This document shows positions 37,380-45,621 of a stretch of 64,000 nt of DNA, in pieces. Source of the stretch: Microscillaceae bacterium. GTDB taxonomy: Bacteria; Bacteroidota; Bacteroidia; Cytophagales; Microscillaceae. Below the pieces are notes generated by a model, which saw only the letters and a program-made list of their open reading frames with translations, was not told the origin of the DNA and did not search any database. Made by a program: the position numbers and the translations under genes. The stretch's first letter is position 1; the number at the start of each line of letters is the position of its first letter. The stretch covers positions 29,923-93,922 of the forward strand of contig JAABSX010000012.1 in assembly GCA_011390205.1 (NCBI GenBank), read 5' to 3'.

Positions 37380-38663
37380 ATGCTTCACAAAATTTACTTT
37401 ATATGTATTATTTTCCTCTTTGAGTTTACACCCTTGTATGCACAAATACCTGTGCCCGCCTCAGCACAGTCTGGCCCCATTGTATTGCAAAATGCCACCA
37501 TACATCAAGGAAATGGCAACGTAATCAGTAATGGCAGTATCCGTTTCGAAAACGGGCTCATCACCGAAGTAGGCACAAGTGTCAATACTCAAGGAGCGGA
37601 TCTGGTCAATGCAGCAGGAAAACACATCTATCCAGGGCTTATTCTGCCCGCAACTTCTATGGGCATCGTAGAAATATCTGCCATACGCCAATCAAGAGAT
37701 CAAAGAGAAACAGGAGAGTTTAACCCCAATGTAAGGTCTATTGTGGCTTACAATACGGATTCTGACATCTTGCCCACTACCCGTTCTAACGGTATTTTGC
37801 TGATACAGACTACACCCGAGGGCGGAATCGTCTCAGGGCTTTCCTCCGTCATGGAGCTAGATGGCTGGGATTGGGAAGAAGCACAACACACCCCTGATGA
37901 TGGCATACACCTCAACTGGGCAAGGTATTTCTCTAGAACAGGATGGTGGGCCGAACCAGGAGAAATCAAAAAAAATGAACAGCAAGATGAGTTTAAGCAA
38001 GCCTTAGAGGATATCTTCAGACAGGCACAGGTCTATGCCCAAAAAAACGAGGCAACGAACCTCAAGTTTGAAGCTATGAAAGGTCTTTTTGATGGCACAA
38101 AAAGGCTTTATATCCACGCAGAGTATTCTAAAGAAATCATAGAATCTGTGCAATTTGCCCAAAAATACCAAGTCAAGAAAATTGTCATCGTGGGGGCAGA
38201 AGATGCGGTTGCAGTGGCTGATTTTTTAAAGCAAAATGATATTCCTGTGATTCTGTATGAGATTCACAGATTGCCAGACTACCCCGAAGATGATGTTTGG
38301 CAGCCTTACAAAGCACCTGCCATTTTGCACAAGGCTGGAGTCAAAGTAGCACTTGCCTACAGTGACCCCACCAGAGCCCGAAATCTGCCCTTTTTGGCGG
38401 GTACTGCTGCCGCTTATGGCTTGTCTAAAGAAGAAGCGCTCCAGCTCGTAACCTCTCACCCCGCACAGATACTGGGCATCGGAGAAAAAGTAGGTACACT
38501 TGAAAAAGGAAAACAGGCCACTCTAGTAGTGTCTGAGGGTGATTTGCTGGATATGCGCACGAGCCAAGTGAGCATGGCATTCATTCAAGGGAAAAAAATA
38601 GATCTCAATGACAAGCACAAAGCACTTTACAATCATTTTCAGAAAAAATACAACGACAAATAA
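37380..38663 (+). CDS. secreted amidohydrolase-like protein, metal site degenerate
   Basis: 427 residues from the ATG at 37380, which gives a clean signal peptide (MLHKIYFICIIFLFEFTPLYAQ). The frame extends 27 codons upstream without one. The amidohydrolase-type beta-sandwich (IVLQNATIHQGNGNVISNGSIRFENGLITEVG) and the closing segment (LEKGKQATLVVSEGDLLD) are clear. The metal-binding HxH that should follow PGLI is replaced by PGLILPATSMG, and other His ligands are not evident. Such forms occur as one partner of paired secreted amidohydrolases in Bacteroidota, but no partner is adjacent. It is probably non-hydrolytic or uses another site. A strong terminator closes it. Confidence 0.85.
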   Translation: MLHKIYFICIIFLFEFTPLYAQIPVPASAQSGPIVLQNATIHQGNGNVISNGSIRFENGLITEVGTSVNTQGADLVNAAGKHIYPGLILPATSMGIVEISAIRQSRDQRETGEFNPNVRSIVAYNTDSDILPTTRSNGILLIQTTPEGGIVSGLSSVMELDGWDWEEAQHTPDDGIHLNWARYFSRTGWWAEPGEIKKNEQQDEFKQALEDIFRQAQVYAQKNEATNLKFEAMKGLFDGTKRLYIHAEYSKEIIESVQFAQKYQVKKIVIVGAEDAVAVADFLKQNDIPVILYEIHRLPDYPEDDVWQPYKAPAILHKAGVKVALAYSDPTRARNLPFLAGTAAAYGLSKEEALQLVTSHPAQILGIGEKVGTLEKGKQATLVVSEGDLLDMRTSQVSMAFIQGKKIDLNDKHKALYNHFQKKYNDK

Positions 38664-38685
38664 GCACACTCAAAATAAACACTCC

Positions 38686-38725
38686 AAACGCTCACAAGAC
38701 CCCATGCCTTGTGAGCGTTTTTTTT
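38686..38725 (+). terminator. strong intrinsic terminator
   Basis: AAACGCTCACAAG (38686-38698) pairs perfectly with CTTGTGAGCGTTT (38708-38720) around a 9-nt loop, followed by a T-run. Confidence 0.85.
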
Positions 38726-38868
38726 GCTTGGGAGCAAACCAAAAACAAAAGAAAAATAAGTCTAGACGGCCTCCCGACACAATTAAAAAACCTAGACTAA
38801 AAACCTTGCATGCCTGTCTTAGTTTATGTAACTTTAAGTAACCACATATTTGGCGTAAAATTAAGACA

Positions 38869-39462
38869 ATGCACACCATCGAACCGTTTTACAATTGGGA
38901 AAAGCACTACAAAGCCGAAGAGGATCTACGCTCTCCTTTTTTTGGGAGGCAATATGCAGCGCAGTATGAAAGCACCATCTATGGCTATTATATCCATCCT
39001 CAGTGGGATTATATCGGCTCAGAAACACTTTACATCAAAATACTATTTGTAGATTACACAAAAAAAATCGCCATTATTGAGCTCTTTGGAGAATGGAATG
39101 ACACCCTACACAATGACATCATGCACCTCAAGCGTGCCGTGCTAGATAGACTGATGCGCTATGACATCAACCAGTTTATCTTGATAGGAGAGAATGTTTT
39201 TAATTTTCACGGCTCAGATGATTGCTATTATGAAGAATGGTTTGAAGATGTAGAAGAAGATGGCTGGATTGCAGCAGTAAATTTTAGGAACTTTGTCCAA
39301 GAAGAATGGAAAAAATACCGAATAGATTACTATGTAAACTTTGGTGGAGAGTTAGAAGTGCTCAACTGGCGAACACTCAAGCCTATCCGATTGTATGAGC
39401 AAGTGCATAACTATATCATGCGCCGCCTTGGTGCTCCTTCATCCATCCAAGACATAGACTGA
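38869..39462 (+). CDS. conserved Bacteroidota protein of unknown function
   Basis: A 197-residue soluble acidic protein dense in aromatic residues: SPFFGRQYAAQYESTIYGYYIHPQWDYIG, then ETLYIKILFVDYTKKIAIIELFGEWNDTLHNDI and ILIGENVFNFHGSDDCYYEEWFEDVEED. I recognise this as a highly conserved hypothetical family in the phylum, without a known function. There is no signal peptide or membrane helix. Its start (MHTIEPFYNWEKHY) is supported by the conserved N-terminus. The lipoprotein gene converges from the other side. Confidence 0.8.
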   Translation: MHTIEPFYNWEKHYKAEEDLRSPFFGRQYAAQYESTIYGYYIHPQWDYIGSETLYIKILFVDYTKKIAIIELFGEWNDTLHNDIMHLKRAVLDRLMRYDINQFILIGENVFNFHGSDDCYYEEWFEDVEEDGWIAAVNFRNFVQEEWKKYRIDYYVNFGGELEVLNWRTLKPIRLYEQVHNYIMRRLGAPSSIQDID

Positions 39463-39466
39463 CTGC

Positions 39467-39895
39467 TCAGAGCATCCTCTCAAAGAAAAATGAATGCCTT
39501 CGAGCCAATTCTAAAAAATGTATCCTATCTATAGCCAGTTTTCTGTAAACTTTCTTGCCTTTTTCAGCATAGACAATATAAGCACAATGGCCATCTAAGC
39601 CAAGCTCACCTTCTAGGAGTGTATATTTTTGTCTGGCTTTCTTAAAAATAATTTTTGCGTGTGGAGGGCAAGCAAGTACTGAATATCTCTCTGCCGAAAA
39701 ATCAGATAATAATTCTTTAATGTATTTTTTTTGGGCAATAACAAGTGTATCAGCTTTCTCTTGTGCATTTTTAGGGTAGAATATAATCTCTACAGTATCA
39801 CAGCCCGCCATTTGCTGCCGCAATGTATCAGGATAGCAGCCTGCCAAGCCCAAAAGCAAAAGTACACCCAGAAAATAAGAGACGCTATGTTGCAT
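39467..39895 (-). CDS. lipoprotein of unknown function
   Basis: A 142-residue protein with a type II signal peptide: the hydrophobic YFLGVLLLLGLAGC ends in a lipobox LAGC (Cys20). The mature part is small and basic with beta strands (VEIIFYPKNAQEKADTLVI, KIIFKKARQKYTLLEGELGLDGHCAYIVYAE). It is expected to be anchored in a membrane. Function unknown. It converges on the preceding gene (4 bp between stops). Confidence 0.75.
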   Translation of the reverse strand: MQHSVSYFLGVLLLLGLAGCYPDTLRQQMAGCDTVEIIFYPKNAQEKADTLVIAQKKYIKELLSDFSAERYSVLACPPHAKIIFKKARQKYTLLEGELGLDGHCAYIVYAEKGKKVYRKLAIDRIHFLELARRHSFFFERML

Positions 39896-40001
39896 GTGTG
39901 TATATAAATTTTAATGAGTACATTTACTTATTCACCCAAAACTACATACAAAAGCCTAATTTTTAATGTATCTTTGTTCTTAAACCAATGACTCAAAATA
40001 T

Positions 40002-40610
40002 ATGCGTGTTGTTTATCCTATTCTCATTGCCATTCTACTAGTTGTAGTAGTAGGGCTGGCTATGAATACCTTCAAAGTAGGTCTTTTTAGCTCAGAGCCT
40101 TCCAAGATTATCTCTAATCACGATATTGTATTAGAGAAAATAGAAGAACTCGGCAAGCTAGAGCTGGTAAAATACAAATTTAGAGATGTGCTAGAGCACA
40201 AACAAGAGTATGATTATTGGTTTGATTCAAAGGCAATCCTTATCATCAGCGGCGAGGCTGTGGGCTGTATAGACCTTACCAAAATCAAAGATGAAGACGT
40301 TTTTGAGGCTCAAGATACAGTCTATGTAAAACTACCCGAGGCAGAGCTTTGCTATGCCAAAATCAATCACAAAGAAACACGCATTTATAACACAAGCTCT
40401 TACTCTATGGATAACTCCAAACTGATAGGAGATGCCTTCAAAGCTGCCGAAAAGCAAATCACACGTACAGCCCTTGAGTCTAATATCTTAGAACAAGCCC
40501 AACAAAATGGAGAACGACTCCTCAAGACACTTTTTGAAGACCTGACGGATAAGAAAGTAGTGTTTACCAAAAGACCAGAACTCCCTGATGAGAATATAAG
40601 ATTACAGTAA
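40002..40610 (+). CDS. DUF4230 domain-containing protein
   Basis: A 202-residue protein. One N-terminal membrane helix (VYPILIAILLVVVVGLAM) is followed by the DUF4230 domain: LEKIEELGKLELVKYKFRDVLEHK, AILIISGEAVGCIDLTKIK, VYVKLPEAELCYAKINHKETRIYN. The family is membrane-anchored and of unknown function. A TATCTTTG box lies at 39969-39976. The gene ends 206 bp before the insertion sequence and is intact. Confidence 0.88.
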   Translation: MRVVYPILIAILLVVVVGLAMNTFKVGLFSSEPSKIISNHDIVLEKIEELGKLELVKYKFRDVLEHKQEYDYWFDSKAILIISGEAVGCIDLTKIKDEDVFEAQDTVYVKLPEAELCYAKINHKETRIYNTSSYSMDNSKLIGDAFKAAEKQITRTALESNILEQAQQNGERLLKTLFEDLTDKKVVFTKRPELPDENIRLQ

Positions 40611-40815
40611 AGGGTGTCTAACCACCAATTTTTCGTACTGCTCTGTGGTTGGTCTTAGCCTTCGGCTTGCCGTTGAGGATATTGACCCATCGAGGATTCT
40701 TTTTTTCAAAAAAGAGTTAGACGAGAAAGCCTAAGACACAAGCGGTTGGTGTCGAAATGGCTTAGTGAAGTGTAAATAAAGATTTGGGTGAATCGCTATT
40801 TCTAAAACACCAACC
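40611..40815. other. non-coding flank left of the IS, rich in pairings
   Basis: No gene is visible. Besides the repeat at 40744-40815 it contains GTCTAAC/GTTAGAC (40616-40622, 40716-40722), GTCTTAG/CTAAGAC (40652-40658, 40731-40737) and the small hairpin GCCTTCGGC. Together with 42111-42257 it would have been a single 350-bp intergenic region before the insertion. It might encode a structured RNA or a repetitive palindromic element. Confidence 0.45.
40744..40815. repeat. inverted repeat whose right arm is the IS target
   Basis: GGTTGGTGT (40744-40752) is complementary to ACACCAACC (40807-40815). The IS core dinucleotide CC is the last two bases of the right arm, so the element inserted at the base of a potential hairpin. 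Confidence 0.6.
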
Positions 40816-40867
40816 TTTAGTTTAACAACAATTAATTTAAGTTAAAATTAAGAGGAATAAGAGCAGT

Positions 40868-41048
40868 TGAATTCTTTCGTAAACGTTGTATTTTTACAAG
40901 AATTCATCACAAGAGTAAACATCCTAGAACACCGACAAGATCTTAGAATCTACCCGTGGAAAGAGGAGTTACTCTTGTTCTTTTAGTAAAACTCGGATAG
41001 AATGTCGGGACACCAAGCCCATTATTAAGGTAATGAGTAAAACTAAAA
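40868..41048 (+). ncRNA. candidate IS110 bridge RNA
   Basis: Three consecutive hairpins with about 3 nt between them. First: TGAATTCTT (40868-40876) with AAGAATTCA (40898-40906). Second, target loop: 40910-40925 with 40964-40977, 14 pairs and two bulged A, plus an apical stem AGAT/ATCT. Third, donor loop: TTTTAGT and ACTC of 40981-40994 with GAGT and ACTAAAA of 41035-41048, plus an apical GGG/CCC-type stem. Internal loop strands match DNA at the ends: 40928-40936 with left target 40806-40814, 40954-40959 with right target 42109-42114, 40997-41003 with right end 42101-42107, 41027-41030 with left end 40814-40817. Size and order match published IS110 bridge RNAs. Confidence 0.78.
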
Positions 41049-41066
41049 TGATGAACTCTGTAAACA

Positions 41067-42104
41067 TTGTTAAACTCAAAGGTAAGAAAAAATGGAAAAA
41101 AGTATCTTTATTTTGTAGGAATAGATATCAGTAAAGAACACTTAGATTTTGCGATCTATCACAATGGGGAAATACAATATCATAAAAGGATAGCCAATCA
41201 GGAAGAAGTAATTACAACTTTCCTTCTCGAGGAACTGAGCCAACAAGTTGTGCTAGGGCAGACCTTGTTCTGTATGGAAAATACTGGAATTTATACCAAT
41301 ATTCTTTTACGTGTCTTAGTAGCTCAAAATTGTGCTATTTGGTTAGAGCATGCGATGCAAATCAAGCAGTCAATGGGCTTAGTGAGAGGCAAAGATGATA
41401 AGATAGATACTCATAGAATTGCCGAGTATGCCCATCGTTTTCAAGATAAAGTACGCTTATATGCACCCTCAAAGCAGAGTTTGCAAAAATTGAAAGCCTT
41501 ACAAACCCTAAGAAATAGGCTTGTAAAGGTACAAAAACAACTCAAAACACCTCTCAAGGAAAGTAAGTCATTTGAAGATGAGGACATCTTCAATCTCTTA
41601 GACCAAAATACAAAGCATCTCTTGGAAGTACTCAAAGTACAAATTCGGGATGTTGAAAAACAAATCAAAAATATTATTGACCAAGATGAAGTTCTCAAAA
41701 AGATATATGATTTGACTACTTCTGTCAGAGGAGTAGTACCAGTTACAGGCATAGCAGTCATCGTTGCTACAGGCTGTTTTGAAAAGATAAGTTGCCCCAA
41801 AAAATTCGCTTGTTATGCAGGAGTAGCTCCCTTTGAAAGTAGTTCAGGAAAATTTAAAGGTAAAGCTAAAGTCTCACATATTGCTAATAAAAAGATGAAA
41901 GCATTATTACAAAATTGTGTAACCAGTAGTCTTAGATATCAAGGAGAGTTTAGAAGCTATTTTGATAAAAAAATAGCCCAAGGAAAGCCATCGAGAGTCG
42001 TCATGAATGCTATCAGAAATAAAATTATTCAAAGATTCTTCGCCTGTGTCAAAAGTGGAGAAAAATATGAAAAAAATTATCAATTTAATTTGCAATCGTC
42101 ATAG
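41067..42104 (+). CDS. IS110-family transposase (DEDD recombinase)
   Basis: A 345-residue frame. The RuvC-like DEDD domain shows VGIDISKEHLDF, MENTGIYT and GKDDKIDTHRIAEYA. A coiled-coil linker follows, and the C-terminal Tnp_20 domain has the serine motif GVAPFESSSGKFKGKAKVSHI with VRGVVPVTGIAVIVA. It is IS110-type, a bridge-RNA-guided recombinase in studied members. The only in-frame start is TTG at 41067, just after an in-frame TAA at 41061. An ATG at 41092 would give MEKKYLYFVGIDIS if the A6 run at 41096-41101 had one more base, so the 5' end is probably frameshifted or uses slippage. Confidence 0.92.
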   Translation: MLNSKVRKNGKKYLYFVGIDISKEHLDFAIYHNGEIQYHKRIANQEEVITTFLLEELSQQVVLGQTLFCMENTGIYTNILLRVLVAQNCAIWLEHAMQIKQSMGLVRGKDDKIDTHRIAEYAHRFQDKVRLYAPSKQSLQKLKALQTLRNRLVKVQKQLKTPLKESKSFEDEDIFNLLDQNTKHLLEVLKVQIRDVEKQIKNIIDQDEVLKKIYDLTTSVRGVVPVTGIAVIVATGCFEKISCPKKFACYAGVAPFESSSGKFKGKAKVSHIANKKMKALLQNCVTSSLRYQGEFRSYFDKKIAQGKPSRVVMNAIRNKIIQRFFACVKSGEKYEKNYQFNLQSS

Positions 42105-42212
42105 AATTCCACGGAACAGCTGCTTTCATTACTGATATTTATTAAAAAGCAAAATTTGAGTTTTGTCGGGGGGGGAAGCACAACTGGGATGTAGATGTTT
42201 TTGGAAATTATA

Positions 42213-42248
42213 AGCACAAGCACTGCTTTGTGAAGCGATACTTGTGCT
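42213..42248 (-). terminator. hairpin after the secreted-protein gene
   Basis: AGCACAAG (42213-42220) and CTTGTGCT (42241-42248) form an 8-bp stem just beyond the stop at 42258 of the leftward gene. It may act as a terminator; the T-run is weak. Confidence 0.45.
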
Positions 42249-42257
42249 AGGGAAAGT

Positions 42258-43088
42258 TTAGCGGCGATACCACTCTTTTAATAAAGTTTCCAGTTTTTTG
42301 AGTTCTGTTTTATTTTGTAACATTTCTGCATTGGGTGCAAATGCAAATGCAGGTTTGGCAATTAGTCCGTCATAATATCCAACCAATATAAGCCCTTCAT
42401 CATTTTTGATATACATTCCGTCTTCACCTTCGTTGAAATACTGCCCTACACAAGTTCCTGTTTCATAGCCTTGTTTTTCTTGCACTTTGCAGTCACAATA
42501 GGTATAAGGTGTTCCCGCACTCGCCGCCTCGATTTTTAGTTCATCGTCACTGTAGCTCATCTGAAAAGTACCCACTTCATCTCCTATATAGGTCATTGAT
42601 TTTCCTTTGTATCCAATTTTCCCTTCATCAATAAGAGAGGAGTTTTTGTCTTTGTAATGGATTACTGTTTCTCCATTTTTTAGGACGAGTGATTTTTCAG
42701 TGAGTTCTATGATTTGATGTTCTTCTTTACCTTGTGGCGCAATCAAAACAAGTGTAGAGGCATTGAGTTGCCAAGTACCTTGTAAAACAACGATTCCTCC
42801 ATTTACAATTTTTAGTGCATTATTTGGTTCAAATATCATTTCCATTTGGCCAATCACAGATAATATTTGCTCTTCTTGTGCTTTTTTGTCAGTGAGCTCT
42901 CGCGCTTCTTGCGTTCCTAGCTGTCTAAGTTGAGCATCTATATCAGCGTATTTTTTATCGTGTGCAGCTTGCATTTTAGCAATATCTGCTATCCAATGTG
43001 TACTGGATAATAAATCTGATTGGTTTTGACCAAAACTAACAGAAAAAATCATAAGCAAAAGGGATGTTAAAATTAATTTATTATTCAT
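42258..43088 (-). CDS. secreted protein of unknown function
   Basis: 276 residues from the ATG at 43088, which gives a good signal peptide (MNNKLILTSLLLMIFSVSFGQ); the frame extends further up to 43169 without a better start. The mature part has a helical segment (ADIAKMQAAHDKKYADIDAQLRQLGTQEARELTDKKAQEEQIL) and two beta-rich repeats resembling lipocalin-like tests of a quantity (GGIVVLQGTWQLNASTLVLIAPQ, GKSMTYIGDEVGTFQMSYSDDELKIE). Function unknown. It is immediately right of the IS and probably intact. Confidence 0.7.
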   Translation of the reverse strand: MNNKLILTSLLLMIFSVSFGQNQSDLLSSTHWIADIAKMQAAHDKKYADIDAQLRQLGTQEARELTDKKAQEEQILSVIGQMEMIFEPNNALKIVNGGIVVLQGTWQLNASTLVLIAPQGKEEHQIIELTEKSLVLKNGETVIHYKDKNSSLIDEGKIGYKGKSMTYIGDEVGTFQMSYSDDELKIEAASAGTPYTYCDCKVQEKQGYETGTCVGQYFNEGEDGMYIKNDEGLILVGYYDGLIAKPAFAFAPNAEMLQNKTELKKLETLLKEWYRR

Positions 43089-43439
43089 CTTTTTTAAGTA
43101 AATTAAATTGTTAAAAATTAAGCGTAAACTGTTCATTTTTATACGTACTCTCTTCTGACGATTAGGCATCTGTTGAAAATTTTAAAAATAAGCATTTACT
43201 TAAACTTTATCATAATTGATAATAATACGTGCGGCATCATCTGTTATCTTTACCTGTTTCATAAACAGGCGATTTTACTTCATCAATCATCTCATTTATT
43301 TTATAAAAAGCTATTTACCCTCACCTACTTGACCGTCTTAACCTACAATAGCAACCACTAAGCACAAGATAGTATATTGTGTCAGAGGGGGAGCTATTTA
43401 GTTTGTCTTTTTTTATGTAGTGGGCTGATAAGCAGTACT

Positions 43440-45284
43440 TTATCTCATCAAACGTACTTGTCCCACTTTTTTTACTAATTCTCCATTGGGAAGGGTTTTG
43501 TACTGTAATTCATAGATATACACTCCTGATGGCACAGGGTTTTGATTATAATTACCATCCCAAGCAAACTGAGGGTCTCCACTAAAAAAGACTACCTCAC
43601 CCCATCGGTTGAAGATTTTAATTTGAAATGAATTAAAATGCTGCCCAAAGATTCTGAATTCATCGTTGAGCGCATCGCCATTAGGAGTGAAAATATCGGG
43701 GAGAAAGATATTAGGCTCACACAATTCTCGGACATTGAAAGTATTGGTAGTTTCGCAGCCCAAAGCATTTACAAAGCGAACCTTGTATGTACCCGATTGT
43801 ATTACTTCACATTCAGCAGTAGTGCTTAGTAAGATACTAGGATTCTCTACATTATACCAGTAGTAATCACTCACTTCAGTTTCAAATGTACTGAGCAAAA
43901 GCGTCTCACCACTAAATGAGCAGATTTGTGCCTCCATGCTTTGAGGGAGCACACTGTCTAGTATCTCAAAGTCTTGGCTGAGTGTATTGCTACAGCCCGA
44001 ATCAGGGTCAGTGTAAATATAGACAAGCGTATGCCTGCCAATACTGAGTGCTGCGGGGTTCAGGCTTGTTACAGAAATGCCGTCTATTTCAGCAAGGCCA
44101 TTGCTAAGGTCGGTAGAGTCATCAGACCTACAATATGCTGCTTTTAAACCCTCAATATTTACCGTTGGTATGAAGAGTGTTATCTCAAAATAAATCCTCG
44201 AAGTACCACATTCATTGCCTACCTCCACCCAGTAAGTACCTTCCTGTTCTATGGTAAGGGTGCTTTGTGTAGAACCGTCAGACCATAGATAAGCAGGGTA
44301 AGTACCTTCCAAGGAAAGTGTTTTGGAGGAATTTAGGCAAATAATATCGTTTTGGTTATGGATGTTTGGGGGTTGGTTCACATTGATTTGTATGTTATCA
44401 CTTGTGGCTCTTCCACATTCATCTGTGATACTGACAGTATAGAGTGTAGAGGTGCTAGGGCTCAGTGTAGGGTTATGAATTGTGGGGTCGCTTACACCTT
44501 GTGTGGGTGTCCAAGAGTAATTAAGTTCTGAGGGAAGGTTTACAATTACACTTTCTCCCAGACATATATTGGCATCTTCTAGCACTACAGGGGTAGGATA
44601 ATTATTGATACAAAACTGCTGTAGATTCGTTGAGCCACCCGTAGAACCAGTAAAACCCCAATTTACATTTGGATTGCCTCCAAAAATATTTGTAACAATA
44701 TCCCCCACATAAGAAAGCCTTAAATTACCATCAAAAAATATCTGAAAAGTTTGGCTTGTAGCATTCCACTCAATCAAGACATTATGCGCAATGCCATCTT
44801 CTATGTTAGGGTTCAGGGCAGAGGCTTGTATAGGTCCTGCCAAGTTATCAGGTGCTGCATGGTTCACATTTCCTTTAGAAACAATGGCAATATGGTCATA
44901 CCAAGGGTCAGCAAGGTCTGTATTTTGCCAAGTATCAAACTCAACCGCCAAGGAAGACGCAATACCAAGATAGCCCAGACCTCCCCCAGGAGAGCCTATA
45001 CTTGCACAAGTATTGTGCAAGACGAAAGTAATGCCATCGGCTCCATTCGCATCATTGCTGCCAAAAGAAATAGAAAAATCAAGGACAAAGTCTTCTCTAA
45101 GGTCGAGTTTATGCAAAGCCCAGACAGCACCCCTTTGGGTACTTAGGTTGGGGGTAATTCTGTAGCAGTTATTGCCTAAACTTACCGCATCTTCTACGAA
45201 ATAAAAGTGTGTTTGAGCCTTTAACTGTCCATTTGCAAAGCCAATCATTAACAAAAGTAAGAGTGAGGTATGTTTAAGAGTCAT
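43440..45284 (-). CDS. secreted lectin-domain protein with gliding-motility C-terminal (T9SS type B) domain
   Basis: About 614 residues from the ATG at 45284 (signal peptide TSLLLLLMIGFANGQLKAQ). Residues 30-235 are an L-type lectin/ConA-like domain: FVLDFSISFGSNDANGADGITFVLHNT, GGGLGYLGI, SLAVEFDTWQN, HNVLIEWN. Two PKD/Ig-like repeats follow with Cys pairs (CLGESVIVNLP..., CLNSSKTLSLEGTYPAYLWSDGS). The C-terminus is a CHU_C domain: PDIFTPNGDALNDEFRI, IKIFNRWGEVVFFS, WDGNYNQNPVPSGVYIYELQYK. The last is the T9SS type B sorting domain, so export to the surface or medium is likely. Confidence 0.9.
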   Translation of the reverse strand: MTLKHTSLLLLLMIGFANGQLKAQTHFYFVEDAVSLGNNCYRITPNLSTQRGAVWALHKLDLREDFVLDFSISFGSNDANGADGITFVLHNTCASIGSPGGGLGYLGIASSLAVEFDTWQNTDLADPWYDHIAIVSKGNVNHAAPDNLAGPIQASALNPNIEDGIAHNVLIEWNATSQTFQIFFDGNLRLSYVGDIVTNIFGGNPNVNWGFTGSTGGSTNLQQFCINNYPTPVVLEDANICLGESVIVNLPSELNYSWTPTQGVSDPTIHNPTLSPSTSTLYTVSITDECGRATSDNIQINVNQPPNIHNQNDIICLNSSKTLSLEGTYPAYLWSDGSTQSTLTIEQEGTYWVEVGNECGTSRIYFEITLFIPTVNIEGLKAAYCRSDDSTDLSNGLAEIDGISVTSLNPAALSIGRHTLVYIYTDPDSGCSNTLSQDFEILDSVLPQSMEAQICSFSGETLLLSTFETEVSDYYWYNVENPSILLSTTAECEVIQSGTYKVRFVNALGCETTNTFNVRELCEPNIFLPDIFTPNGDALNDEFRIFGQHFNSFQIKIFNRWGEVVFFSGDPQFAWDGNYNQNPVPSGVYIYELQYKTLPNGELVKKVGQVRLMR

Positions 45285-45621
45285 TGATGGATAGATTTTA
45301 TGGAGGGGTAGATCTTTTATAGTTTTGCTTAAAGATACAATATTATCCTGAATTATTAAAAACATTTCAAAATCAAATATGACTTTTCTGCGAAAACATC
45401 CAACAGATAAAACAACAAACCTTTTCTTGACAGCGGGTTTTATGCTTGGGGAACTACGCTAAAAAACAATTAAAAATATAATAATTAAAATAAAAAATAT
45501 AACTTTGGAGTTAATTGTGAATTTCAAAAAAGATTTTTTCACAAAAATAGTAGGTGTGCATACTATTTTTTTGTAACTTTCCACTTTATTTTTTAACATC
45601 ACAAAACTTAATTTTTGAATT

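Larger units (their letters stand above)
40816..42110 (+). mobile_element. IS110-family insertion sequence, about 1295 bp
   Basis: The element carries one DEDD transposase gene and a long 5' non-coding end. The boundaries are deduced, not guessed from inverted repeats, which IS110 elements lack: a CC core occurs at 40814-40815 and again at 42109-42110, and the guide strands of the candidate bridge RNA match the sequences on both sides of each CC. The inferred empty site reads AACACCAA-CC-ACGG and the inferred circle junction ATAGAATT-CC-TTTAG. In the circle, a TTTG at 42089-42092 would lie 20 bp from TAGTTTAA at 40818, a plausible junction promoter. Confidence 0.8.

Noticed and set aside
40900..41100. 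CRISPR-like or retron-like non-coding element
   Set aside because: No regular direct repeats, no reverse transcriptase and no Cas gene; the pairings and end-matches fit an IS110 bridge RNA better.
43173..43361. 62-codon plus-strand frame in an intergenic region
   Set aside because: TTG start, composition unlike a protein of this genome, no promoter; a CCTGTTT/AAACAGG hairpin lies in it.
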